Positions 10,007 through 17,960 of a DNA stretch of 64,000 bases are shown in pieces. Position 1 is the first letter of the stretch. Each line of letters begins with the position of its first letter. The notes beneath the pieces were generated by a model. It was not told where the DNA came from, did no database searches, and was given only the letters and a program-made list of their open reading frames with translations. A program made the translations under genes and the position numbers. The stretch is from Paraburkholderia ultramafica. GTDB lineage: Bacteria; Pseudomonadota; Gammaproteobacteria; Burkholderiales; Burkholderiaceae. The stretch spans positions 62,001 to 126,000 of the forward strand of contig NZ_CADIKK010000011.1 of the NCBI RefSeq assembly GCF_902859915.1. The letters are read 5' to 3'.

Positions 10007-10798
10007 TTACTTCAGGCTGCCGGACAGGAACTGCTTGAGCCGTTCGCTGCGCGGCGTGGTCAGCACTTCGGCGGGCAAGCCCTCTTCTTCGGTGCGGCCC
10101 TGATGCAGGAACATCACGTGGTTCGACACGTTGCGCGCGAAACCCATTTCATGGGTGACGACGATCATCGTGCGGCCTTCTTCGGCGAGCTTCTGCATGA
10201 CCTTCAGCACTTCGCCGACCAGTTCGGGATCGAGCGCCGAGGTCGGCTCGTCGAACAGCATCACGTCGGGGTTCATCGCCAGTGCGCGCGCGATCGCCAC
10301 GCGCTGCTGCTGGCCGCCCGACAGATGCGACGGATACTGCTTTTCCAGACGCGGCGCGAGACCGACCTTCTCGAGATATTCGCGCGCGCGCTCCTCGGCT
10401 TCGCGACGCGGCACGCCGAGCACATGAATCGGCGCTTCGACGATGTTCTCGATCACGTTCATGTGCGCCCACAGGTTGAAGTGCTGGAACACCATCGCGA
10501 GCTTCGTGCGGATGCGTTGCAGCTGCTTGTGATCGGCGACTTCGAGATTGCCGGCGCGGTCGGGTTTCGTCTTCACCGCTTCGCCGTCGACGACGATCTG
10601 CCCGCCGTTCGGCCGCTCGAGAAAATTGATGCAGCGCAGGAAGGTGCTCTTGCCCGACCCGCTCGCGCCGATGATGCTGATCACGTCGCCCTTGTTCGCG
10701 TTGAGCGACACGCCCTTGAGCACTTCGTTGTCGCCGTAGCGCTTGTGGATGTCCTGTACCGCGAGCTTGCAAGCTTCGGTCTGAGTGGTATGGAGCAA
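10007..10798 (-). CDS. hisP: ABC transporter ATPase for histidine/arginine/ornithine uptake
   Basis: 263 residues. Polar amino-acid importer ATPase: Walker [11 protein letters not shown]-loop in [12 protein letters not shown], signature LSGGQQQR, Walker [13 protein letters not shown] and H-loop [10 protein letters not shown]. The start is a TTG at 10798 with GGGAG about 6 nt upstream; no in-frame ATG is available before the conserved N-terminus. It pairs with the two permeases encoded 78 nt upstream and probably takes substrate from the binding protein at 551-1348. Cytoplasmic face of the inner membrane. Confidence 0.93.
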   Translation of the reverse strand: MLHTTQTEACKLAVQDIHKRYGDNEVLKGVSLNANKGDVISIIGASGSGKSTFLRCINFLERPNGGQIVVDGEAVKTKPDRAGNLEVADHKQLQRIRTKLAMVFQHFNLWAHMNVIENIVEAPIHVLGVPRREAEERAREYLEKVGLAPRLEKQYPSHLSGGQQQRVAIARALAMNPDVMLFDEPTSALDPELVGEVLKVMQKLAEEGRTMIVVTHEMGFARNVSNHVMFLHQGRTEEEGLPAEVLTTPRSERLKQFLSGSLK

Positions 10799-10876
10799 GA
10801 TGCTCTCCCTTTGAAAATACGGATCAATCTGTGACGGCGCCGCTGCACGGCGCCAGCCGAGGCCAACAGCGCGCGC

Positions 10877-11590
10877 TCAATGCGTGCGCACCGCCAGGTA
10901 AGCCAGCCAATGACGCTCGGCGCGGCGGAACAAGGCCACCAGCGCGAACGACACCACCAGGTAAAGCAGCGCCGCGAGGCCGAACGCATTGAACGACTGG
11001 TAAGTGGCCGAGTTCACGTCGCGCGCCACCTTCAGGATGTCCGGCACGGTGGCCGTGAATGCAACCGTGGTGGCGTGCAGCATCAGGATCACTTCGTTAC
11101 TGTACAACGGCAGCGCCCGGCGCAGCGCGGACGGTATCACAATGCGGCGGTACATCGTGAACCAGCTCATGCCATACGCACGGGCCGCCTCCACTTCGCC
11201 GTGCGACGTCGAACGGATCGCGCCGGCGAAAATTTCGGTGGTGTACGCGCAGGTGTTCAGCGCGAACGCGAGAATTGCGCAGTTAAAACCGCTGCGGAAG
11301 AACGCGTCGAGCACGCTATGCGAGCGCACGAAGGCGAGGCTGTAGATGCCGGTGTAGATCAGCAGCAACTGCACGTAGAGCGGCGTGCCGCGAAACACGT
11401 AGGTGTAGAGGCGCACCGGCGTCGACAGCCAGCGCTTTTTCGACACGCGCGCGACCGCCAGCGGAATCGACACGACGAAGCCGATCCCGATCGACGCCAC
11501 CAGCAGCCACAGCGTGACCGCGAGACCCGAGATGCGCTGACCGTCCCAGAACAGGAACGCGCGCCAGAATTGATTGAGAATGTCGATCAT
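10877..11590 (-). CDS. hisM: ABC transporter permease, HisM type
   Basis: 237 residues, about five hydrophobic segments. The cytoplasmic coupling (EAA) loop is EAARAYGMSWFTMYRRI followed by PSALRRALP, typical of the HisMQ family. Forms the membrane channel with HisQ, whose gene ends 6 nt upstream. N-terminus MIDILNQFWRAFLFWDGQR is as expected for HisM. Confidence 0.9.
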   Translation of the reverse strand: MIDILNQFWRAFLFWDGQRISGLAVTLWLLVASIGIGFVVSIPLAVARVSKKRWLSTPVRLYTYVFRGTPLYVQLLLIYTGIYSLAFVRSHSVLDAFFRSGFNCAILAFALNTCAYTTEIFAGAIRSTSHGEVEAARAYGMSWFTMYRRIVIPSALRRALPLYSNEVILMLHATTVAFTATVPDILKVARDVNSATYQSFNAFGLAALLYLVVSFALVALFRRAERHWLAYLAVRTH

Positions 11591-11596
11591 GGTCGC

Positions 11597-12298
11597 TCAG
11601 AGCTCCGCGTGCCGCACGCCGATCGAATAGCGCCGGCCCAGCCAGATCAGCACGAAATTCGATACCGTGGTGATCGCCAGATAGATCAGCGCGGCGATCA
11701 GAATGAAGAAGAACATGTTGAAGGTGCTCTTGCCCGCGTCCTGCGCGGCCTTGACGACGTCGGCGAGACCGATGATCGACACCAGCGCCGTCGCCTTGAC
11801 CAGCACCTGCCAGTTGTTGCCGATGCCGGGCAGCGCGAAGCGCATCATCTGCGGAAACAGGATGCGCGTGAACACGCGCGCGCCGCTCATCCCGTATGCG
11901 CTGCCTGCTTCGAGCTGGCCGCGCGGCACCGCCAGAAACGCGCCGCGGAAGGTCTCGGTGAAATACGCGCCGTAGATGAAGCCGAGCGTCAGCACGCCGG
12001 CCACGAACGGATCGATATCGAACTGCTGCAGATTCAGCGCGTCGGTGAGATCGTTGACCGCGATCTGGATGCTGTAGAACAGCAGAAGCATCAGCACGAG
12101 GTCGGGCACCGAGCGGATCAGCGTCGTATAGCCGGTCGCGATGGCCCGCAGCGGGCGGTTGAACGAGAGTTTCGCCGCCGCGCCCGCGAGGCCGAGCAGC
12201 ACGGCGGCCGCCAGCGACAGGACGGACAGCTCGATCGTCTGGATCGTACCGGCCAGCAACACCGGACCAAAGCCGTATAGGAACACGCGTGTCTCCAT
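11597..12298 (-). CDS. hisQ: ABC transporter permease, HisQ type
   Basis: 233 residues, multi-spanning inner-membrane protein. The coupling loop reads EAGSAYGMSGARVFTRILF. Partner of HisM in the basic amino-acid importer. It is the first gene of the transporter run; a 300-nt leader without a recognisable gene separates it from the hipBA operators. Confidence 0.9.
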   Translation of the reverse strand: METRVFLYGFGPVLLAGTIQTIELSVLSLAAAVLLGLAGAAAKLSFNRPLRAIATGYTTLIRSVPDLVLMLLLFYSIQIAVNDLTDALNLQQFDIDPFVAGVLTLGFIYGAYFTETFRGAFLAVPRGQLEAGSAYGMSGARVFTRILFPQMMRFALPGIGNNWQVLVKATALVSIIGLADVVKAAQDAGKSTFNMFFFILIAALIYLAITTVSNFVLIWLGRRYSIGVRHAEL

Positions 12299-12600
12299 CC
12301 AGGTTTATTGAGGTTGTCACGGACGGCGTCGGCTTGGGACTGCCCGACTCATCCGGCATGGCGCGGAGTCTCGCAAGCGAAAATCAATTTCTCAAATAGA
12401 GGGCACCGGCTCTGTTGCAACGCAACATAACGCGCTTTGGCGCGGCGGGCCGCCGGTAGCGCTTGGTTTTGCGGGGGATATGTTTTTGTAATGTGAGGCG
12501 CGGGCGGCGGGCGCTGCCGCGATTTAGCAAGTTTCGGGTCGCTTTTTCGATAGGCCGCGCAAGCCTCCCGATGCGTGAATTGCGCGCGGCACAGGCGGCA
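12299..12600. other. Intergenic leader of hisQ; only an inverted repeat seen
   Basis: No convincing gene. An 86-codon minus-strand frame (12349-12609) has no recognisable protein character. The hyphenated palindrome TGTTGC-N3-GCAACA at 12413-12427 is a possible operator, regulator unknown. Any hisQ promoter should lie here. Confidence 0.4.
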
Positions 12601-12601
12601 A

Positions 12602-12731
12602 TGACTCATATATGAGTCATGAAGGCCTCTCGTGACTCATATATGAGTCAAATGTTGTTTTTTCGCCGTCTCGCACCCATAATGATTCACAAACGAGTCA
12701 CGAAGGCCCTTCGTGACTCATATATGAATCA
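12602..12731 (+). promoter_or_regulatory. hipBA control region: four operator palindromes around one promoter
   Basis: Four 18-bp boxes: 12602-12619 and 12633-12650 (both exactly TGACTCATATATGAGTCA), 12683-12700 (TGATTCACAAACGAGTCA, degenerate) and 12714-12731 (TGACTCATATATGAATCA). Centre spacings are 31, 50 and 31 bp. The 13-bp spacers inside the two pairs are also alike (GAAGGCC core), so the pair looks duplicated with an 81-bp period. Between the pairs lies a promoter candidate, TTGTTT (12655-12660), 17 nt, CATAAT (12678-12683); its -10 touches box 3. HipB dimers bound here would occlude the promoter, the known autoregulation mode of hipBA. Confidence 0.85.
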
Positions 12732-12743
12732 ATCGGCTTTTAC

Positions 12744-13082
12744 ATGCCCACCATCGCCACTCGTCCCGCGTCGCGCTACAGTCTGGACGCCGCATTCCTG
12801 CTCGGGCAATTGATCCGTCGCGCGCGGCTTGAACGGAAGATCACGATGGCGCAGTTGGCCGAACGCGCCGGTCTGTCCCGCAGTCTCGTTCAGCGGATTG
12901 AGAAAGGCGATCCATCCTGTTCGATCGGAGCGGTTTTCGAAGCCGCCGCCGTCGTCGGCGTACGCCTTTTCGATGCCGACTCGTCGACCCTCGCAGCGGT
13001 CCTCCAGGCTAACGCGGAGAGACTGACGCTGCTGCCGCGTGCGGTGCGCGCCCCTCGCATTGAAACGAAAGATGATTTCTGA
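12744..13082 (+). CDS. hipB: HipB-type antitoxin, XRE-family DNA-binding protein
   Basis: 112 residues. A lambda-repressor-like helix-turn-helix occupies about residues 30-85 (TMAQLAERAGLSRSLVQRIEKG). It is expected to bind the four upstream palindromes and to neutralise HipA. No good ribosome site precedes the ATG at 12744; the leader is short and AT-rich. Its last codons overlap the hipA start by 11 nt, the usual arrangement for this module. Confidence 0.87.
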   Translation: MPTIATRPASRYSLDAAFLLGQLIRRARLERKITMAQLAERAGLSRSLVQRIEKGDPSCSIGAVFEAAAVVGVRLFDADSSTLAAVLQANAERLTLLPRAVRAPRIETKDDF

Positions 13083-14352
13083 CTCCGCCTACCACGAAGC
13101 TTTTGTCTGGGTCTGGCTGCCCGGCGCGACCGAGCCCGTGGTTGCCGGCCGGCTGGCCGCCATGGGCGAGCAGATCCTGTTCAACTACGGCCAAAGCTAC
13201 CTGGCGCGCGACAACGCGATCCCGCTCTATGCGCCCGAACTGCCGCTGCAGCGCGGCACCATCGCGCTGGCCAACGGCCTGTCGATGCCCGGCAGCATCC
13301 GCGACGCCGCGCCGGACGCATGGGGCCGGCGCGTCATCATCAATCGCAAGCTTGGCGCGCGGGGAGCCCAGATCGACACGACCGACCTGGACGAGCTGAC
13401 CTATCTGCTGGAGTCCGGCTCGGATCGCATCGGCGCGCTCGACTTCCAGTTGTCGCCGACCGAATACGTGCCGCGCGAAACCGCCACCGCGTCTTTCAGC
13501 GATCTGCTGAATGCGGTCGAGAGCGTCGAGCGGGGGGTGCCGCTGAGTCCCGATCTGGAGCGTGCGCTGTTTCATGGCAGCTCGATTGGCGGCGCGCGCC
13601 CCAAAGCGATGATCACCACGCACAACCGCAAATTCATCGCGAAGTTTTCTTCGCAGAGCGACGTCTACAGCGTCGTGAAAGCCGAATACATTGCGATGCG
13701 CCTCGCGTCCAAAGTGGGTGTTCATGCCGCGCCGGTGACACTCAAGCACGTCGGCGGCAAGGACGTGCTGCTCATCGAACGGTTCGACCGCGTGCGCGCC
13801 ACGAAGGGCTGGCAGCGCCGCGCGATGGTGTCCGCGCTGACGCTGTTCGGACTCGACGAAATGATGGCGCGCTATGCGAGCTACGAGGACTTCGCCACGC
13901 TGATCCGCCATCGCTTCAGCGATCCGAAAGCCACGCTCAAAGAACTGTTTGCCCGCCTGCTGTTCAACGTGCTGTGCGGCAACACCGACGACCACGCGCG
14001 CAATCACGCGGCCTACTGGAACGGCCGCGAGCTGACGCTGACCCCAGCCTACGACATCTGTCCGCAAGCGCGGGCGGGCAACGAAGCCACCCAGGCCATG
14101 CTGATCGCCGGCAATCAGCGCTTCAGCCGGATCGACACCTGTTTGAAGGCGGCGCCGCTCTTCCTGCTGTCGAACGACGACGCCATGGCGCTGGCCCAGC
14201 ACCAGATCGAGGTGATCTGCGATAACTGGAACCCGATCTGCACCGACGCGCAACTGAGCGAGGTCGACAGGAATCTGATGTGGCGCCGCCAGTTTCTCAA
14301 TCCGTTTGCGTTTGAAGGCGCGCCGCCGGCGCTCGCGGCGCTGCTTCAATAG
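13072..14352 (+). CDS. hipA: HipA-type serine/threonine kinase toxin
   Basis: 426 residues, normal HipA length. HipA kinases phosphorylate cytoplasmic targets such as GltX and cause dormancy. Seen: N-terminal subdomain to about residue 110, the Gly-rich loop GSSIGGARPKA (169-179) carrying the serine that is autophosphorylated in E. coli HipA, catalytic NTDDHARNH (304-312) and the DFG-like YDIC (327-330). The catalytic set appears intact, so the toxin should be active. The start ATG at 13072 overlaps the hipB stop; a longer frame from 13039 is less likely. Confidence 0.9.
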   Translation: MISDSAYHEAFVWVWLPGATEPVVAGRLAAMGEQILFNYGQSYLARDNAIPLYAPELPLQRGTIALANGLSMPGSIRDAAPDAWGRRVIINRKLGARGAQIDTTDLDELTYLLESGSDRIGALDFQLSPTEYVPRETATASFSDLLNAVESVERGVPLSPDLERALFHGSSIGGARPKAMITTHNRKFIAKFSSQSDVYSVVKAEYIAMRLASKVGVHAAPVTLKHVGGKDVLLIERFDRVRATKGWQRRAMVSALTLFGLDEMMARYASYEDFATLIRHRFSDPKATLKELFARLLFNVLCGNTDDHARNHAAYWNGRELTLTPAYDICPQARAGNEATQAMLIAGNQRFSRIDTCLKAAPLFLLSNDDAMALAQHQIEVICDNWNPICTDAQLSEVDRNLMWRRQFLNPFAFEGAPPALAALLQ

Positions 14353-14382
14353 CGTCGACGGCGGGCTCGCGCGGGGCCGGCC

Positions 14383-15336
14383 TTAGTCGATCCCCAGCCG
14401 CGCGCGAATCGCCGGCAGCATGTGTTCGACCGCCGCGCGCCCTTCCTCGATCGCCGGCGCCGCGCGGTGAAAATCGAAGATCCCCATCCCGCCCAGCCGC
14501 GGCTGAATCAGGATGTCCGCCGGCTCCCCTGCGAGGCGGCTGCGCGAAATCCGCACCTGCATGATGTCGATGCTTTGCGCGATCGAGCTCAGCATCGACG
14601 GCACGCGGGCACTCGGCGCGGGCGCCACGCGCACGTCGCCGGTGACGCTCGCGTCGGCCGGCGCGAGCCAGCGCGGCCAGGGCTTGCCGTTGCGGCGCAG
14701 CGCAACCGGCGGCGGCGCGCCCGGATCGAGCGCGGGCGTTTCTACGACTGCGCCGCCGAAGTCACGGCCGTTCAGAATATCGTTGTTCAGGTCGATCGCG
14801 ATCACGCAGTCCGCGCGCATGCCGCGCGCCACCGAGACCGGCACCGGATTGCACAGGCCGCCGTCCACCAGCCACATGCCGTTGTGCCACACCGGCGTGA
14901 AAATGCCGGGAATCGCAATCGACGCGCGCACCGAGTCGATCGTGCTGCCGTCCTGCAACCAGATTTCGCGGCCGGTATCGAGTTCGGTGGCGACTGCCGC
15001 GAACGGCATGTTCAACTGCGCAATCGAGTGGCCGTTGAACCTGTCCGCGAATAGCTGGATCACCTTGCGTCCGCCGAGCAGGCCGCCCGAGATGCGCAGA
15101 TCGAGCAGACGCACCACCGTCTGCCACGTGAGCCGCGAGACCCACTCTTCGAGCCAGTCGAGGTCGCCATTCGCGTACACCGCGCCCACCAGCGCGCCGA
15201 TCGACGTGCCGCACACCACATCGGGCTTGATGCCCGCGTCATGCAGCGCGCGAATCGCGCCGATATGCGCCCAACCGCGCGCGGCGCCGCCCCCCAACAC
15301 CAGCCCGATACGGCTGTACCGACGTCGACGTATCAT
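14383..15336 (-). CDS. Patatin-like phospholipase (RssA/NTE type)
   Basis: 317 residues. Patatin serine lipase fold: oxyanion-hole GGGAARG (15-21), nucleophile elbow GTSIGA with Ser45, and the catalytic Asp in VDGGLCNPVP. No signal peptide or membrane segment is evident, so it is probably cytoplasmic. The start at 15336 is chosen because GGGGTAA precedes it and MIRRRRYSRIGLVLGGG is where the fold begins. A Pro/Ala-rich insertion follows the Asp (about 210-260). Substrate unknown. The lipoprotein gene 17 nt upstream may be co-transcribed. Confidence 0.85.
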   Translation of the reverse strand: MIRRRRYSRIGLVLGGGAARGWAHIGAIRALHDAGIKPDVVCGTSIGALVGAVYANGDLDWLEEWVSRLTWQTVVRLLDLRISGGLLGGRKVIQLFADRFNGHSIAQLNMPFAAVATELDTGREIWLQDGSTIDSVRASIAIPGIFTPVWHNGMWLVDGGLCNPVPVSVARGMRADCVIAIDLNNDILNGRDFGGAVVETPALDPGAPPPVALRRNGKPWPRWLAPADASVTGDVRVAPAPSARVPSMLSSIAQSIDIMQVRISRSRLAGEPADILIQPRLGGMGIFDFHRAAPAIEEGRAAVEHMLPAIRARLGID

Positions 15337-15353
15337 TGTTACCCCGCTTTCTT

Positions 15354-15905
15354 CTATCGCCCTCGTATCACGTCCGAACGCGATGTTGTGTAGACCTTCA
15401 GATTCTGGTCGAAGTGCACGTTGAAAATACCTTCCTCGGTCACGCCGCGTTCGCGCCACTTCCAGCTCCACACGGTTTCCGGCTTGAGCGGAAACACCGC
15501 GATCTCACCGGGCTTGCCGAGCAGCCGGCGCACTTCGTCCTCGCTCATGCCCATGCGGATCTTCGCGAAGTTGGCGGCCGTCAGCACCTGCGTGATGGCT
15601 TGCAGTTTGCCGTCACGGTCGATGTCGACCATGTAGGTGTTCAGCCCTTGCGGGCCGCGCGGATATTCGAAGCGCTTCGAGCCATCGGTGAACGTGCGCT
15701 CGGTTTCCGGCTTGCCCATCTGGTCGCGGATCTGCGCTTCGGTCGTGACGCCCGGCGTCATGTCCTTGAGTAACAACGCATCCGGCTTGATGGCGTTGAA
15801 GAAGTCCTTGAGTTTTTGCACGGCGCGGTCGCTCTGTTGATCGTCGCAGCCGGTGAGCGCGACGCACGCGGCCAGCATCACGACGGTAAGCAGTTTGAGG
15901 CTCAC
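15354..15905 (-). CDS. BamE/OmlA-like lipoprotein with SmpA-type fold
   Basis: 183 residues from a GTG start at 15905 preceded by AGGGAA. Signal peptide with lipobox LTGC at the cleavage site (Cys20). The mature part contains two repeats resembling the BamE/SmpA beta fold: PGVTTEAQIRDQMGKPETER and IRMGMSEDEVRRLLGKPGE, each an amphipathic helix followed by strands. The residue after Cys20 is Asp, which in E. coli would retain a lipoprotein in the inner membrane, unlike the real BamE. It is therefore probably not the Bam-complex subunit. Function unknown. Confidence 0.75.
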   Translation of the reverse strand: MSLKLLTVVMLAACVALTGCDDQQSDRAVQKLKDFFNAIKPDALLLKDMTPGVTTEAQIRDQMGKPETERTFTDGSKRFEYPRGPQGLNTYMVDIDRDGKLQAITQVLTAANFAKIRMGMSEDEVRRLLGKPGEIAVFPLKPETVWSWKWRERGVTEEGIFNVHFDQNLKVYTTSRSDVIRGR

Positions 15906-15973
15906 AGCGAGTTCCCTGTCTGGATGCGCCGCAAACGCGCGCATTCTGGTGTGTAGTGTGTGCCCTCGAGGGC

Positions 15974-16017
15974 ACTTCCTTCAGTACGTTTCCCAACGGG
16001 ACTTCCTTCGGGGCGTG
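15974..16017. repeat. Short intergenic repeat, ACTTCCTTCGGGGCGTG type
   Basis: Two copies: 15974-15984 (ACTTCCTTCAG) and 16001-16017 (ACTTCCTTCGGGGCGTG). A 15-nt match recurs at 43892-43906, next to a further copy at 43916-43930. From memory, sequences of this style recur between genes in Paraburkholderia; this is not verified here. Confidence 0.5.
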
Positions 16018-16475
16018 CTACAGGATAACCGCGCACGGAGAAAACCGCGAGCGAGGCCGGCACGGCGGCGCGCAGAGCGCGCCGTGCGAGTTGGCTGAGC
16101 GAAACACGTGGGGATCGGGAAGGCTGCGCGGCATACGGCGAAGCCGCGGTGAAAAGCGTTGCCACAAGCAAAAAGGCGACGCTGTACAGCAGCGTCGCCA
16201 GGTCGGTCGATACAGTCAACCGGAACGTGAAAGCGGCCCTCAAGCCGCCAGCTACGAAGCACCGCGGACGACGCGCAGCGGTCTGGTTCCGGACGAAGCG
16301 GTGAGCAACCTTGGCTGCTCACCTTGCGCCATCGCCGGAATGGCAAACCGCTGCTTGTTTGGCCGCCCTGGTCCCTCGATAAGCCTTCCAAGTGCAGATA
16401 ATCTAATCGCATTGGACGATTTAGACGAGAGCGCGTTTACACCGAATTGGCAGATGATTTGCGTCGTGCGGGAAG
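16018..16475. other. Gene-poor stretch with shadow frames only
   Basis: Several overlapping frames exist on both strands but none shows domains, a convincing start or codon coherence. It contains an intrinsic terminator (16170-16199) and a hairpin at 16300-16323. It is probably dispersed-repeat or eroded DNA downstream of the ssuA remnant. Confidence 0.45.
16170..16199 (-). terminator. Intrinsic terminator, minus strand
   Basis: Stem arms 16175-16184 and 16190-16199 (GGCGACGCTG type), loop TACAG, followed on the minus strand by five T (16174-16170). It would end transcripts coming from the ssuA remnant. Confidence 0.7.
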
Positions 16476-16529
16476 CTATCCGAACCGTGCGCGATACGGC
16501 CGCGCGTCTGCTCGAACCCCGGCCAGGCT

Positions 16530-16781
16530 CGCGAGCGGTGGCACCGCCGGGAAGTTGAACCATTCGATCCGGTACGGCAGGTCTTCCAACTGGCCGGACG
16601 CTTCGAGAATGCCGCGCGTTTGCAAAGCCTGATCGCCGACCTTCAGCACCGGCAGACCGGCCGCGCGGGCAAGCGCGGCGCACAGCATTGCCGATATCGC
16701 CGGCGCAACGGCGCCGAGCGGCCTCGCCCACGCGCGTGGTGAAACAGAGAGGATCGCGAAGGAAAAACGGAAAGTCGTCAT
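16530..16781 (-). pseudogene. Truncated sulfonate ABC transporter binding protein (SsuA-like remnant)
   Basis: Only the first ~85 codons survive. The ATG at 16781 begins a signal peptide (MTTFRFSFAI...), then the mature N-terminus of an aliphatic-sulfonate binding protein: LKVGDQ, RGILEASGQLEDLPYRIEW, FNFPAVPPLA. After this the frame runs into unrelated sequence and stops at 16476. A normal SsuA-type protein has over 300 residues, so the ligand-binding protein cannot form. The remnant lies divergent to a frameshifted LysR gene, the usual genetic pairing for sulfonate uptake. Confidence 0.75.
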
Positions 16782-16966
16782 GGCGGCGCTTGCCTGATGG
16801 CATGAGGTGAATTGCCATCGACGATAAGGTACGCATCTGTATAAGACAAACGCATTATTCTTCCAAGCAAATATGCGAATTTTATTCAGAGGCAATGCGT
16901 GCGTGCGCAGCACCGCGGGTATCATCGAACGCATTCTTTGGCGCCCTCACCCCGTCACATTTCATC

Positions 16967-17879
16967 ATGAAGATCGACGAAATCGACGCATACGTCACCG
17001 TGATTCGCTGCCAATCGCTGCAACAGGCGGCGCTCGCGCTCGGCCTCACGCAACCGGCGATCACGCGCCGTCTGCAAAATTTCGAAGAGGCGCTCGGCGT
17101 CGAACTGCTCGACCGCAATACACGTCCGCTCAAGGCGACGGCTGCGGGCCGCATCGTCTATGAACAATGCCGCGTGATCCAGCGCGAACTCGACGTGCTG
17201 CGCGAGATCGTCGCCACCGACACGCCACCGGTCGGCACGCTGCGCGTGGGCGTCGCGCAGACCATTGCCGACATTGCGCTCACTGGCGCGATGCGCGATC
17301 TGAAAGCGGCCTACCCCGATCTGCAGGCGCGCGCGTCGACCGGTTGGGGCAGCCAGTTGCTGCAACGGCTCGAACAGGGCGAACTCGACGCCGCCGCGAT
17401 CCTGCTGCCCAGCAACAAGACCTTCGACGACACGCTGTCGGCACGCTCGCTCGGCCGCATCAAGCTCGCGGTGGTCGCGCAGAAAGGCATGCTGAGAAAG
17501 CGCGCGCATACGCTCGCCGAATGCCAGTCGATTGGCTGGGTGTTGAATCCGGATGGCTGCGGCTTTCGCGACGGGCTGCAACGCGCGCTGACCGGTTTTG
17601 GGGCTCGCGCTCAAGCTCAATCTGGAAACGCCCGGCACCGGGTTGCAACTGCAACTGGTCGCGGCCGGCAACGGACTCGGTCTCGTGCCATTGCCGCTGC
17701 TGCGTGCCAGCGCACACGCCGACGCGCTCGACATCGTCTCGCTCAGCGACTTCAAGCCGCTCATCGATATCTGGCTCGTGCGGCCGCGCGTGCTCGGCAA
17801 GCTGCAACAGCCGGTCGAGCGATTCGGCGCGGCGATCGAACGGCAATTCAAGGACACACGCAGGCAGCGCGCCGCGTGA
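16967..17879 (+). pseudogene. LysR-family regulator broken by a frameshift
   Basis: N-terminal winged HTH (LALGLTQPAITRRLQNFEEA) and most of the effector domain read in one frame to ALTGFG near 17602. The remainder (LALKLNLETPGTGLQLQLVA to the TGA at 17877-17879) reads in the +1 frame. Removing one G from the GGGG run at 17600-17603 restores a ~300-residue LysR protein. The gene is divergent to the truncated ssuA remnant and was probably its regulator. A sequencing error in the G-run could also explain the break. Confidence 0.8.
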
Positions 17880-17901
17880 GTTGCACGCTGCCCCTGCCTG
17901 C

Positions 17902-17960
17902 TCAACGGCTCAATGGCTCATCCGCATCTGCCCATCCGCCTCGCCCGGACGAACGGCTCA
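17902..17960 (-). repeat. TGAGCC minirepeats after the rhodanese stop codon
   Basis: The stop of the rhodanese gene reads TGAGCCGTT on the minus strand (17952-17960). The motif recurs as TGAGCCATTGAGCCGTTGAG within 17901-17920 with a period of about 8-9 nt. One downstream TGA (17910-17912) is in frame with the stop. Confidence 0.6.

Noticed and set aside
12349..12609. 86-codon minus-strand frame upstream of hisQ
   Set aside because: No domain, no convincing ribosome site, and it runs into the hipBA operator boxes.
13039..13071. Extended hipA start adding 11 residues
   Set aside because: The added residues are read through hipB; the ATG at 13072 gives the usual overlap and the normal HipA N-terminus.
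15956..16836. Several 110-200 codon frames around 15.9-16.8 kb
   Set aside because: They overlap each other in many frames, lack domains and cover a terminator; only the SsuA-like N-terminus (minus strand) carries recognisable homology.
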